From an uncultured bacterium (GTDB taxonomy: Bacteria; Verrucomicrobiota; Lentisphaeria; Victivallales; Victivallaceae): a DNA stretch of 64,000 nt. Both the position numbers and the translations under genes were made by a program. Where the stretch lies: positions 1 through 64,000 of the forward strand of contig URVC01000011.1 of the NCBI GenBank assembly GCA_900551245.1. Reading direction: 5' to 3'. The notes beneath the pieces are model-generated. The model saw only the letters and a program-made list of their open reading frames with translations. It was not told the DNA's origin and did not search any database. Shown here piece by piece: positions 34,218 to 41,905 of this stretch. Numbering within the stretch: position 1 is the stretch's first letter; the number at the start of each line of letters is the position of its first letter.

Positions 34218-35303
34218 CTAAACCGTTCGCGGGGCACTGACGCTGGCGCGTTCGATCAGCTTCGGCTTGAACTCCACCGAGGCGGGACGGCTGCCGGAGA
34301 GCACCCAGTCGCCGAGCAGCTTCACCGCCTGTTCCCCCTGCTCGCGGAGCGGCTCGGCAAAAGTGGTGAGTTTCGCCTGTTCCGCGCCACGCCAGGTGTG
34401 GTTGTCGAACGAAAGCAGCGAAATCTCCTCCGGAATCCGGAGCCCCAGCTGCTCCGCCGCTTCGAAAAACCATCCGGCCCGGTAGTCCCGGACCGTGAAG
34501 AACGCGGTCGGCAGCTCCTCCCGCGGAACCCGCTTGAGAAAGCGGGCAATCACACCGACCTGATCGGCGCTCTGCTCGTATTCCAGCCGGGTGAGGCACC
34601 ACTGCGGATCGAACGGCAGATTCTCCTCGGCCAGCGCACCGCGGAATCCGGCCAGCATCTCCGAATAGAGAAACTGCTTCTCCGAACCGGTCAGAATGCC
34701 GATCCGCCGGTGTCCGTGACGGACGAGGTATCGCACCGCCTCCCGCGCCGCCGCCCGGAAGTCGATAAAGGTACGGACCGCTTCGGTGTGATCCATGTTG
34801 TCCGCCGCAATGACGCACGGAATCTTCGCCTTCTCCAGCGGCACGATGAGTTCCGGATAGTTGGCGCACTGCAGATAAATCACCCCCTGAATGGTTCCGG
34901 CCATGTGGTGGGCGATCATCTCGTCGGTAATCCGGCCGGAGTCCGAAAGCGACAGCAGCAGCTCCACATTCTGCTTCTCCGCCCCCGCCGTCACCCCCTG
35001 CAGCAGCTCGGCCGTCACCGGGAGATAGCGGAACGTGCCGAAGTCGGACGGCCGCACGAAAATCCGGTGAAACTTCCGCCGCGCCTCGGCGTTCTCCAGC
35101 ACCAGCGCGCCGCAGCCCGGATAGATCTGAATCAGCCCCTCCTCCTGAAGCAGCTTCAGAATGTTGTGCACCGAGCTCTTGGAGATGCCGAGCCTGCGCG
35201 CAAGATCGCGCGCCGAAGGCAGATAGGTTCCGGCGAGAAAACGACCGTCCCGGATCGCCTCCCGCAATCTCGCTCTTCCGCCATCTGTCTTGCCCGTCCG
35301 CAT
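34218..35303 (-). CDS. GntR-type DNA-binding, LacI-type sensing regulator
   Basis: About 361 aa. A GntR winged helix (YLPSARDLARRLGISKSSVHNILKLLQEEGLI) is followed by a LacI-like sugar sensor (IFVRPSDFGTFRYLPVTAELLQGVTAGAE...HGHRRIGILTGSEKQ...ISLLSFDNHTW). The frame is open to 35591, but the promoter at 35365-35392 starts RNA near 35355, so the start must be downstream. ATG 35303 has GGAGAAAGG at a good distance; ATG 35321 is the alternative. It is divergent from an MFS transporter. The shared intergenic region has three related operator-like sites, so it probably represses both genes. Confidence 0.9.
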   Translation of the reverse strand: MRTGKTDGGRARLREAIRDGRFLAGTYLPSARDLARRLGISKSSVHNILKLLQEEGLIQIYPGCGALVLENAEARRKFHRIFVRPSDFGTFRYLPVTAELLQGVTAGAEKQNVELLLSLSDSGRITDEMIAHHMAGTIQGVIYLQCANYPELIVPLEKAKIPCVIAADNMDHTEAVRTFIDFRAAAREAVRYLVRHGHRRIGILTGSEKQFLYSEMLAGFRGALAEENLPFDPQWCLTRLEYEQSADQVGVIARFLKRVPREELPTAFFTVRDYRAGWFFEAAEQLGLRIPEEISLLSFDNHTWRGAEQAKLTTFAEPLREQGEQAVKLLGDWVLSGSRPASVEFKPKLIERASVSAPRTV

Positions 35304-35364
35304 CGCACCTTTCTCCGCCATCGTTTCCACACGCTCCTTCTGCACAGCCCGACTTTCTGCCATT

Positions 35365-35392
35365 AACATAATGGACAAGTGCAAAAATTCAA
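35365..35392 (-). promoter_or_regulatory. Promoter of the GntR-LacI regulator
   Basis: On the minus strand TTGAAT (35392-35387), 16 bp, TATGTT (35370-35365). A half operator (TGTCCATTA) lies in the spacer next to the -10 box, which indicates autoregulation. Confidence 0.55.
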
Positions 35393-35413
35393 GCCTTTTG
35401 TGGACAGTGTTTA
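35369..35413. promoter_or_regulatory. Two imperfect operator sites near the regulator promoter
   Basis: Plus-strand TAATGGACAAGTGCA (35370-35384) and TGTGGACAGTGTTTA (35399-35413) each match about two thirds of the perfect palindrome at 35491-35509. Their centres are about 30 bp apart, roughly three helical turns. Confidence 0.55.
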
Positions 35414-35466
35414 AATTATTTTCATAAATATTTCTGATAAAATCCATATTTTTTTCTTGAATCACC

Positions 35467-35494
35467 TTGATTTTTAATTTATTCAAGTTATAAT
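35467..35494 (+). promoter_or_regulatory. Promoter of the MFS transporter
   Basis: TTGATT (35467-35472), 16 bp, TATAAT (35489-35494). The -10 box overlaps the left end of the perfect operator, so a bound repressor would block it. Confidence 0.65.
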
Positions 35495-35509
35495 GGACAG
35501 TGTCCATTA
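35491..35509. promoter_or_regulatory. Perfect 19-bp operator TAATGGACAGTGTCCATTA
   Basis: Nine-bp arms with a single central base form an exact palindrome. It covers the transporter -10 and start region. The adjacent GntR-LacI regulator is the obvious binder, by position and by the related sites at its own promoter. Confidence 0.8.
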
Positions 35510-35536
35510 AATTGACATTTACGGGGGGCGCTGGAT

Positions 35537-36904
35537 ATGAACATCGGGGCAGGCACGGCGGACAACGCGAGCTCTTATCGCGTCGGCACACTCAGTTACA
35601 CCACCTTCGGGCTGGTGAACCTCTTCATCTGGATGCTGTGGGGCGACTTCTGCTTCAGCATGATGGAACTGTTGATCCCCAATCTGCTGCCGCTCTACCT
35701 GCGGATGCATGAGGCGCCGAACTGGCTGATCGGGCTGATCGTCGGCAGCGTTCCGGCGGCGATCAATTTTGTGGTCAACCCGATCATCAGCACCCGGAGC
35801 GACCGCACCCGGACCCGCTGGGGACGGCGGATTCCCTACCTCTTCTTCGCCACGCCGTTCGTCACGCTCTTTCTGATCCTGCTCGGCTGGAGCGACGCGA
35901 TCGGGGAGACGGTCCACTCGCTGCTGCTGCCGCAGAACAGCTGGATCACCGTCTCAAAGGTGGTGATCGGCTTCATCGTGGTCTTCGCGGTGGGGTTCCA
36001 GTTCTTCAACATGTTCGTCTTCTCGGTCTTCTACTACATCTTCGCCGACGTGGTGCCTCGCCCGCTGATGGGGCGGTTCATGGCGCTCTTCCGGATGGTG
36101 GGGACCTGCGCCGGGTTCATCTTCCAGCGCTACATCATCGGCCACGCCGAAACCCACATGGCCTGGATCTTCACGCTGGTGGCGCTGGTCTATCTAATTT
36201 CGTTTCTTCTGATGTGCGTCTTCGTGAAAGAGGGGGAGTATCCGCCGCCGGAGCCGCGCAAAGGCAACATGATCGGCACCTACTTCCGGGAGTGTTTCAG
36301 CCTCTCCTTCTACCGCTGGTTCTTTCTGGCGATCGCCTGCAACGACGCCTCGACCGTCTGCCGGACGATGTTCAATCTGCTCTTCGCCAAGGAGGCGCTG
36401 GGCATGTCGGTCGATCAGTTCGGCAAGATCATGAGCGTCAACGCGGTGATCAGCTTCTTCGTATTGATTCCGATGGGAATCCTGGTCGACAAGTTCCATC
36501 CGCTGCGGACCTACATGGCCGGCGGCATCCTGATCGTGGCGGCGAACGTCTTCGGCTTCTTCTTCGTGCGCGACTACACGAGCTTCTACATCGTCTCGGT
36601 GATGCTGGCGCTGGTCTACGTGATCCAGAATGCGAGCAAACTGCCGATGTTCGTCGCCCTGCTGCCGACGGCGCAGTACGGGCAGTTCTCGTCGGCCAAC
36701 GCGATGGTGGTTTCGATCTTTCTGATCCTCGCCAACGCCGGCGGCGGCGCATTCGTCGATCTGCTGGGCTACCAGTACATCTACGTCTGGGACTTCCTCT
36801 TCACCGGTCTCGGACTTTTCGCCCTCTTCATGCTCTACTGCGGCTGGAAGAGGCGCGGCGGGCGCGAATCCTACACGCCGCCGCTGGCCGGAGAGGGGGC
36901 CTGA
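35537..36904 (+). CDS. MFS sugar transporter
   Basis: A 455-aa polytopic carrier with about 12 transmembrane helices. The loop after helix 2 has NPIISTRSDRTRTRWGRRIPYLF, the MFS motif A form (DRTRTRWGRRIP) typical of sugar:cation symporters. The transported sugar is unknown. It could be the product of the glycosidase operon that converges on the same region from the left, since both have GntR-LacI type regulators. The ribosome site is weak (GGGGGGCG). The 160-bp gap after it has only AT-rich sequence with a very short hairpin. Confidence 0.85.
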   Translation: MNIGAGTADNASSYRVGTLSYTTFGLVNLFIWMLWGDFCFSMMELLIPNLLPLYLRMHEAPNWLIGLIVGSVPAAINFVVNPIISTRSDRTRTRWGRRIPYLFFATPFVTLFLILLGWSDAIGETVHSLLLPQNSWITVSKVVIGFIVVFAVGFQFFNMFVFSVFYYIFADVVPRPLMGRFMALFRMVGTCAGFIFQRYIIGHAETHMAWIFTLVALVYLISFLLMCVFVKEGEYPPPEPRKGNMIGTYFRECFSLSFYRWFFLAIACNDASTVCRTMFNLLFAKEALGMSVDQFGKIMSVNAVISFFVLIPMGILVDKFHPLRTYMAGGILIVAANVFGFFFVRDYTSFYIVSVMLALVYVIQNASKLPMFVALLPTAQYGQFSSANAMVVSIFLILANAGGGAFVDLLGYQYIYVWDFLFTGLGLFALFMLYCGWKRRGGRESYTPPLAGEGA

Positions 36905-37063
36905 TTTCCCGGCAGAACGAAGAAAAAACCCGGATTCTCCGCTTTTTTTTCATTTTTTTTCGATTTTTTTTGATTTCGGGGGCGCATTTTCACAAAAATG
37001 AGCTAAATTACATATTCGAGTAATGACTTGGTTCATTCAATATCAGAACAACGAGAGTGCAAC

Positions 37064-37153
37064 ATGGGTAACCTTAAGAAGAAACGGCGGAAGAAGATCG
37101 CCAAGCACAAACGCAAGAAGCAGTTGAAGGCGTTGCGGCACAAGAAGAAGTAA
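37064..37153 (+). CDS. 29-residue basic peptide of the AURKAIP1/COX24 (mS38) type
   Basis: A 29-aa peptide, half lysine and arginine (MGNLKKKRRKKIAKHKRKKQ then LKALRHKKK). It matches the tiny bacterial proteins annotated AURKAIP1/COX24-domain, the bacterial counterpart of mitochondrial ribosomal protein mS38, which bind the small ribosomal subunit. It stands alone between two intergenic regions and is followed by hairpins. The upstream ACGAGAG is a weak ribosome site. It is easily missed because of its size. Confidence 0.8.
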   Translation: MGNLKKKRRKKIAKHKRKKQLKALRHKKK

Positions 37154-37188
37154 GCCGCCCCGGGGAATTTTTTCCCGGTAAACTGCGA

Positions 37189-37243
37189 CGCCCGCTTCCG
37201 TTTTCGCTGATTGCGATGCCGGAAAGCGGGCGCGTTTCTTTTT
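37189..37243 (+). terminator. Terminator directly before the TPR gene
   Basis: CGCCCGCTTCCG (37189-37200) pairs with 37220-37232 with one bulge, followed by TTTCTTTTT (37235-37243). The Shine-Dalgarno of the next gene begins 2-3 bp later. A smaller CCGGG hairpin with a T-rich loop lies at 37158-37178. Confidence 0.75.
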
Positions 37244-37260
37244 ACAAGGGAGGAGAATCG

Positions 37261-38892
37261 ATGAAAAAAATCATAGCAATGGCATCCATGGTCCTGTGTT
37301 CCGCGCTGGCGGCGATGGAAACCGGAATCGGCAGCGACCAGACGAATGCGGAAAATCCGGCGCCGCCGATCGACCGCCGGGTTTCGAAGGAGGGGGCGGC
37401 GCGAATCCGCGCGCTGGAGAACTTCATCGCCGCCATGCGGAATCCGCGTTCTCCGGAGCGGGCCCGCAAACTGCTCGAAGTGCTCAAAGCCGACCCGACC
37501 ACGCGAGTGCCGCTGAAAGCGATTGCGGAAAGCCTCCGCTCCAGTGAGGAGGCGAAGGAGATCGCGCCGGAATTGAATGCGATTTCCGCCGCACATCCGC
37601 AGGAGCTCCCGCTGGCTCTGCTGGCGGCGGGAATCGACCGGCGGGCCGGGAATCCCCCCGCGGAACGGGCGGAACGGCTGCGGAAGACGCTGCAATCCGT
37701 CACGGCTCCGGAGAAACTCCCCCGTCAGGAGCTCAATCTCTGGCTCGCCCTCACCCAGTTCTATCTGGATACCGCGCTGGAAAGCGAGGAGTATGAAGCG
37801 GCGGAGGAGTGGATCTCCGACGCGCCCCGCCCGGTTACGCCGGAGGCGGCCGACCGCCAGATGCAGATCTTCGCGGAGTTCTACCGGGTCGCGGCGGCGC
37901 GCCTGCCGGAAGAACGCCGCTGGTTCGGTCTGCTGCCGGGGGAACGCGAGGAGTTTCTCGACCGCTACCGGGAGCTCATTCAGGAGCTTGTCCGGCGGGA
38001 AGATCAGTTCAATGCACCCGGGCAGTACATCAGCCGGCTCGGCTTCTACGAGAAGGTCGGCGAGGCACGGGAGGCGCTCCGGCTCGCCCGGGAGTTCTAC
38101 CGCAAGTATCCGTCGAAGGAGTCGCTGACGATGCTGGCCTATGCGGCGGTTGCGGTGCCGGACATTCCGGCGATGGAGGCCGCGCTCGCCGAGATGAAGA
38201 AGAGTTATCCGGATCTGGTCAAACTCGGGGAACTTCTCTACGCCGGCGGTCTGCTCGACGCGGGCGACGTGGTCCGGGCGCGGGCGCGGCTGGACCGGCT
38301 CACGGATCCGGAGGCGCGCTTTGAATTTGAGCTGCAGCTTCTGCGGAGCGAGAAACAGTTTGCGGAACTTCGCGACCGGCTCCTCGAGCGGCAGAAGAGC
38401 GGCGGCGAACTGACTCCGCTGCATTTCCAGCTGCTGTTGATGGCGGCGGAAAATCTTCGCGACCCCGCCCTGCTGGAGAAGGTGCGCAACGCGCTCGCCG
38501 CCCGCGGCGAACTCAGCCATCCGGACTACGCGAACTCGATCGGCTACGTCAGCGCGGAGCTGAACGTCAATCTGGAAGAGGCGGAAAAGCTGATCCGGCA
38601 GGCTCTCTCGGTCGACGCGAACAACCCGGCGTATCTGGATTCGCTGGCCTGGGTGCTGTTCCGCCGGGGGAAATTCGACGAGGCGGATGCGGAAATCCGC
38701 CGGGCAATCCGTTTTGCGCGGCCGGGGCAGGAGATGGGCGTCCTCTACTGGCATGCCGGCGAGATCGCGGCCGCCCGCGGCAAGCGGGATGAAGCGCGCC
38801 GCTTCTATCTCATGGCGCTGGCCGAACGCGACCGGGAACTCGACCGCGCCGCCGTCGAAAAGCGGCTGAAAGAGCTGGAGTCGGAGCAATGA
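37261..38892 (+). CDS. Exported TPR-repeat protein
   Basis: A 543-aa protein with an N-terminal signal peptide (MKKIIAMASMVLCSALAAM) and an almost entirely helical body. Clear tetratricopeptide repeats are at the C-terminus, e.g. NPAYLDSLAWVLFRRGKFDEA (near 455-475) and GVLYWHAGEIAAARGKRDEA (near 495-515). It is probably a periplasmic scaffold in envelope assembly. The ATG at 37261 has GGGAGGAG. Its stop overlaps the rlmN ATG (ATGA), so the two are translated together, a pairing without an obvious functional reason. Confidence 0.85.
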   Translation: MKKIIAMASMVLCSALAAMETGIGSDQTNAENPAPPIDRRVSKEGAARIRALENFIAAMRNPRSPERARKLLEVLKADPTTRVPLKAIAESLRSSEEAKEIAPELNAISAAHPQELPLALLAAGIDRRAGNPPAERAERLRKTLQSVTAPEKLPRQELNLWLALTQFYLDTALESEEYEAAEEWISDAPRPVTPEAADRQMQIFAEFYRVAAARLPEERRWFGLLPGEREEFLDRYRELIQELVRREDQFNAPGQYISRLGFYEKVGEAREALRLAREFYRKYPSKESLTMLAYAAVAVPDIPAMEAALAEMKKSYPDLVKLGELLYAGGLLDAGDVVRARARLDRLTDPEARFEFELQLLRSEKQFAELRDRLLERQKSGGELTPLHFQLLLMAAENLRDPALLEKVRNALAARGELSHPDYANSIGYVSAELNVNLEEAEKLIRQALSVDANNPAYLDSLAWVLFRRGKFDEADAEIRRAIRFARPGQEMGVLYWHAGEIAAARGKRDEARRFYLMALAERDRELDRAAVEKRLKELESEQ

Positions 38893-39923
38893 AGTCCGAC
38901 CGGAAAATTCCGTTTCTGGCCGGACTTTCGCGCCGGGGCCTGCGGGAGTGGATGTCCTCGGAGGGGCAGCCCGGCTACCGGGGAGAACAGGTGGCGGACT
39001 GGATCTTCGGCCGCGGCGTGATTCAGCCGGAGCAGATGACCAACCTCCCCGCCAGTCTGCGGCTGCTGCTGCAGGCCCGTTTTCACGCGCCGGGCAGCAG
39101 TGTGGCGGAGGTCTCCTCTTCCGAAGACGGCACGGAGAAACTGCTGATCGAACTCTTCGACGGCGAATCGGTCGAAATGGTGCTGATTCCGTCGGAGGAG
39201 CGGCTGACCTTCTGCCTGAGCACCCAGGTGGGCTGCCCGGTGCAGTGCCGTTTCTGCGCAAGCGGGCGCGACGGACTGGTGCGCAACCTCTCCGCCGGCG
39301 AGATCATCGAGGAGTTCCTGCTCGGTTCGGAACGGGCCGGGCGACGGCCGGACAATCTGGTCTTCATGGGGATCGGCGAAGGGCTGCTGAACTACAATGA
39401 ACTGGTGAAGGCGCTGGTTCTGCTGAGTTCGCCGGATGAGTTCGGCATGTCGCCGCGGCGGATCACCGTCTCGACCAGCGGCTATGTGCCGGGGATCCTG
39501 AAGTTCGCCGAGCTGGAACGGGAGTTCAATCTGGCGATCTCACTGCACGCGCCGGACGACGCGACGCGGTCGAAGCTGATTCCGCCGCCTTTCTGTTATC
39601 CGGTCGCGGAGATCATGGCGACGGCGGACCGCTACCGGGAACTTGCCGGGCGGATGGTCACGCTGGAGTACACCCTGCTGAAAGGGGTCAACGACTCAAT
39701 TCCGACCGCGCGCAAACTGGCGGCGCTGGCGCGGAGCCACCACGCCAAAGTGAATCTGATTCCGTACAACGCGACCGACACCGAATTCCAGCGGCCGGAA
39801 CGGCGGGTGATCGAAGCCTTCGCCCGGACGGTGGAGGAGGAGGGCGCGCATGTGACGGTCCGGGTCGAACGCGGCGCGGAGAGCACGGCGGCCTGCGGTC
39901 AGCTCCGGCGGCAGGAGGGCTGA
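38889..39923 (+). CDS. rlmN: 23S rRNA (adenine2503-C2)-methyltransferase
   Basis: A 344-aa radical SAM enzyme that methylates A2503 of 23S rRNA and A37 of some tRNAs. The CX3CX2C cluster is C116, C120 and C123 (CPVQCRFCASG) and the C-terminal methyl-carrying cysteine is C336 (AACGQLRR). The SAM-binding GGEP-like loop reads MGIGEGLLNY, with Gly where Pro is usual. The start overlaps the TPR stop. The 3' end overlaps the convergent radical SAM fusion by 25 bp. Confidence 0.95.
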   Translation: MKSDRKIPFLAGLSRRGLREWMSSEGQPGYRGEQVADWIFGRGVIQPEQMTNLPASLRLLLQARFHAPGSSVAEVSSSEDGTEKLLIELFDGESVEMVLIPSEERLTFCLSTQVGCPVQCRFCASGRDGLVRNLSAGEIIEEFLLGSERAGRRPDNLVFMGIGEGLLNYNELVKALVLLSSPDEFGMSPRRITVSTSGYVPGILKFAELEREFNLAISLHAPDDATRSKLIPPPFCYPVAEIMATADRYRELAGRMVTLEYTLLKGVNDSIPTARKLAALARSHHAKVNLIPYNATDTEFQRPERRVIEAFARTVEEEGAHVTVRVERGAESTAACGQLRRQEG

Positions 39924-41635
39924 TCCCGGAACCATTTCGGGACGCCCCGGGCACGCAGCCGGGCGACGGTCCGTTCCCGCCGGGCCCGGAGCGTTTCACA
40001 CGAATCGTCGAGGCGGGGATCCCGGTAACAGACTCCGGCGGTGGAGCATCGCAAAATGCCGTACTCCTTTTCCGGCAGGGGCAGCGGCAGAAGCTCTTCA
40101 CAGAAACCGGAGACGGTGCCGCCGCGGCGCCGCCCGAAGGGGATCGATTCGCCGACCTTCAAGCCGGCGCGCAGCAAAGCGGCGCGGTAGGGGAAGGCGC
40201 TGCAGTAGCTCACCATGACGCCGCGGGCGTCAAGTTTCCGCGCCAGAATCCGGGTGAAGTCGAAGCTCCACAGCTCCGGATTGCAGTCGGGGGAGAAACC
40301 GTCCTGAAAGATCACATCGAATTTGCCGGCGGCGTCGAACACCCGTTTTCTGGCGTCGCCGGGGAGCAGCCGGACGCAGGAGCGGCCCAGCCGGAACTCG
40401 CCGGAGCGTTTCAGGGCGGCGATCATCTCCCGTTCGAGCGAATGCTCCGGGTGGAGAGCCTCCGCCGCGTCGAGGACACGCGAATCCAGTTCCAGAGAAA
40501 CGATCTCCAGCGGATTATCCGCCGTTTCGGCACAGCGCAGGGCGGCGGCGGTGTTGATGCCGAGGCCGAACCCGATCTCCAGCAGACGGCCGGGGCCGTC
40601 GGCGAGCCGCTTCGCGAGGCGGGCCGGCTCCACGAACTTCCGCTCCGCCTCGGAGACCGCTCCGGCGAGCGAATGGAAGTGCTGGCGGTACCCGGGGTGG
40701 TAGAGGGTGAACGAACCGTCGGCGGTCCGGATGCCGGGGAAAATCTCCCGTTCGCCGCCGCGCCGGAAACTGTCGAGGAAGAATTCCAGGAACTGCCCCT
40801 TGCTCATCCACCAGTGCGGCGTTAGAATCTGCTTCGGCTCGGCTTCGGCAACCAGCCGCATGACCAGCCAGTCTTCCGGGAGGAGCCGCAGAAATCCGGC
40901 GGCCCAGCGGGCGTACTCATATTCGTTGAGCGGAACCGGTTTCACCGGGAAATCCGGCGAGGCGAGCGGCGTCCCCCGGAGCGTCAGGAGCTGGTGGAGC
41001 TTCACCGCGCGGAACGGAAGTTGAGCGAGACACCGGGCGGTTTCGCAGAAATCCTCCTCGCTCTCCCCGGGAAGTCCGGCGATGACGTGGGCGGCGGTGG
41101 AGATTCCGGCGTCGTGCAGGCGGCGGACGGCATCTTCGACGGCGGCGAAGTTGTGGCCGCGCCGGATGAGTTCGAGCGTCCGGTCGTGGGCGGACTGCAC
41201 GCCGAGCTCGACCCACACCTCGTATTCGCGGGCAAGTTCGGCGAGAAAGCGGACCGTCTCCGGCGGCAGGGCGTCGGGACGGGTGCCGACGATGACCACC
41301 TTGAACGTGGCCGCACAGAGCGCCTCCCGGTAGAGTTTCCGCAGTGTCTCGACCGGCGCGTAGGTGGAGGTGAACGCCTGAAAATAGGCGATCCACGGCG
41401 GTTCCGCCCCGTAGCGGGAACGGGCGAATTCGACGCCGGCCCGGACCTGTCCGGCAAGGTCGAGGTTCCGGGCCAGATGGCGGGCGCGGCCGCCGTCTTC
41501 GGCGCAGAAGACGCATCCGGGGCCGAAGCGGTCCGGGCGGTTGGGGCAGCCGAGCGCGAGATCGAGCGGAATCCGCTGGAGCCGCCGGCCGTACCGGGCG
41601 GCGATATCGTCGCTGAAAAACCGAATCTGCTGCAT
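39899..41635 (-). CDS. Fusion of a YhcC-type radical SAM protein and an MnmD-type methyltransferase
   Basis: A 578-aa two-domain protein. Residues 1-300 are a TIGR01212/YhcC-like radical SAM protein with cluster cysteines C30, C41 and C44 (CX10CX2C). Residues about 305-520 match the MnmC1/MnmD (DUF752) methyltransferase that finishes 5-methylaminomethyl-2-thiouridine in tRNA. Its signatures are TADGSFTLYHPGYRQHFHS, LEIGFGLGIN (352-361), DGFSPDCNPELW (445-456) and FGRRRGG. The oxidase half of MnmC is absent. The start at 41635 has AGGAGCAGGGAAG. The fusion implies that the poorly understood YhcC-like domain also works on tRNA. Confidence 0.88.
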   Translation of the reverse strand: MQQIRFFSDDIAARYGRRLQRIPLDLALGCPNRPDRFGPGCVFCAEDGGRARHLARNLDLAGQVRAGVEFARSRYGAEPPWIAYFQAFTSTYAPVETLRKLYREALCAATFKVVIVGTRPDALPPETVRFLAELAREYEVWVELGVQSAHDRTLELIRRGHNFAAVEDAVRRLHDAGISTAAHVIAGLPGESEEDFCETARCLAQLPFRAVKLHQLLTLRGTPLASPDFPVKPVPLNEYEYARWAAGFLRLLPEDWLVMRLVAEAEPKQILTPHWWMSKGQFLEFFLDSFRRGGEREIFPGIRTADGSFTLYHPGYRQHFHSLAGAVSEAERKFVEPARLAKRLADGPGRLLEIGFGLGINTAAALRCAETADNPLEIVSLELDSRVLDAAEALHPEHSLEREMIAALKRSGEFRLGRSCVRLLPGDARKRVFDAAGKFDVIFQDGFSPDCNPELWSFDFTRILARKLDARGVMVSYCSAFPYRAALLRAGLKVGESIPFGRRRGGTVSGFCEELLPLPLPEKEYGILRCSTAGVCYRDPRLDDSCETLRARRERTVARLRARGVPKWFRDQPSCRRS

Positions 41636-41688
41636 TCTTCCCTGCTCCTGATGGAAAGCTCTTCCTGCCGGACAAACAAACGGCGTCC

Positions 41689-41717
41689 AATATACCACCG
41701 CCTCCGGCGGATTGCAA
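41689..41717 (-). promoter_or_regulatory. Promoter of the radical SAM fusion gene
   Basis: On the minus strand TTGCAA (41717-41712), 17 bp, TATATT (41694-41689), about 54 bp upstream of the start at 41635. Confidence 0.65.
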
Positions 41718-41810
41718 CCCCGGCGGCTCTCCTCCGTACGTCGGCGCGCGGTTCCCTCTTTTCTCAGCCGCGGAACCGGTCAAGAAACTCCATATTTCCT
41801 GTCAAAGTGA

Positions 41811-41839
41811 TTCGTATTTCCGCCGGGAAGTGCTATTTT
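41811..41839 (+). promoter_or_regulatory. Putative promoter of the FAD oxidoreductase
   Basis: TTCGTA (41811-41816), 17 bp, TATTTT (41834-41839), 67 bp upstream of the start. The sequence closely resembles 13401-13430. A CCGGA-GGAG-TCCGG hairpin follows in the leader. Confidence 0.45.
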
Positions 41840-41905
41840 AGTAACAGGAAAAAATAGACCGGAGGAGTCCGGAGAGGTTCAGATTTCTATTGCGAGGTGT
41901 ATATT

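Noticed and set aside
37033..39261. 742-aa minus-strand open frame opposite the TPR and rlmN genes
   Set aside because: Low-complexity shadow with no recognisable domain.
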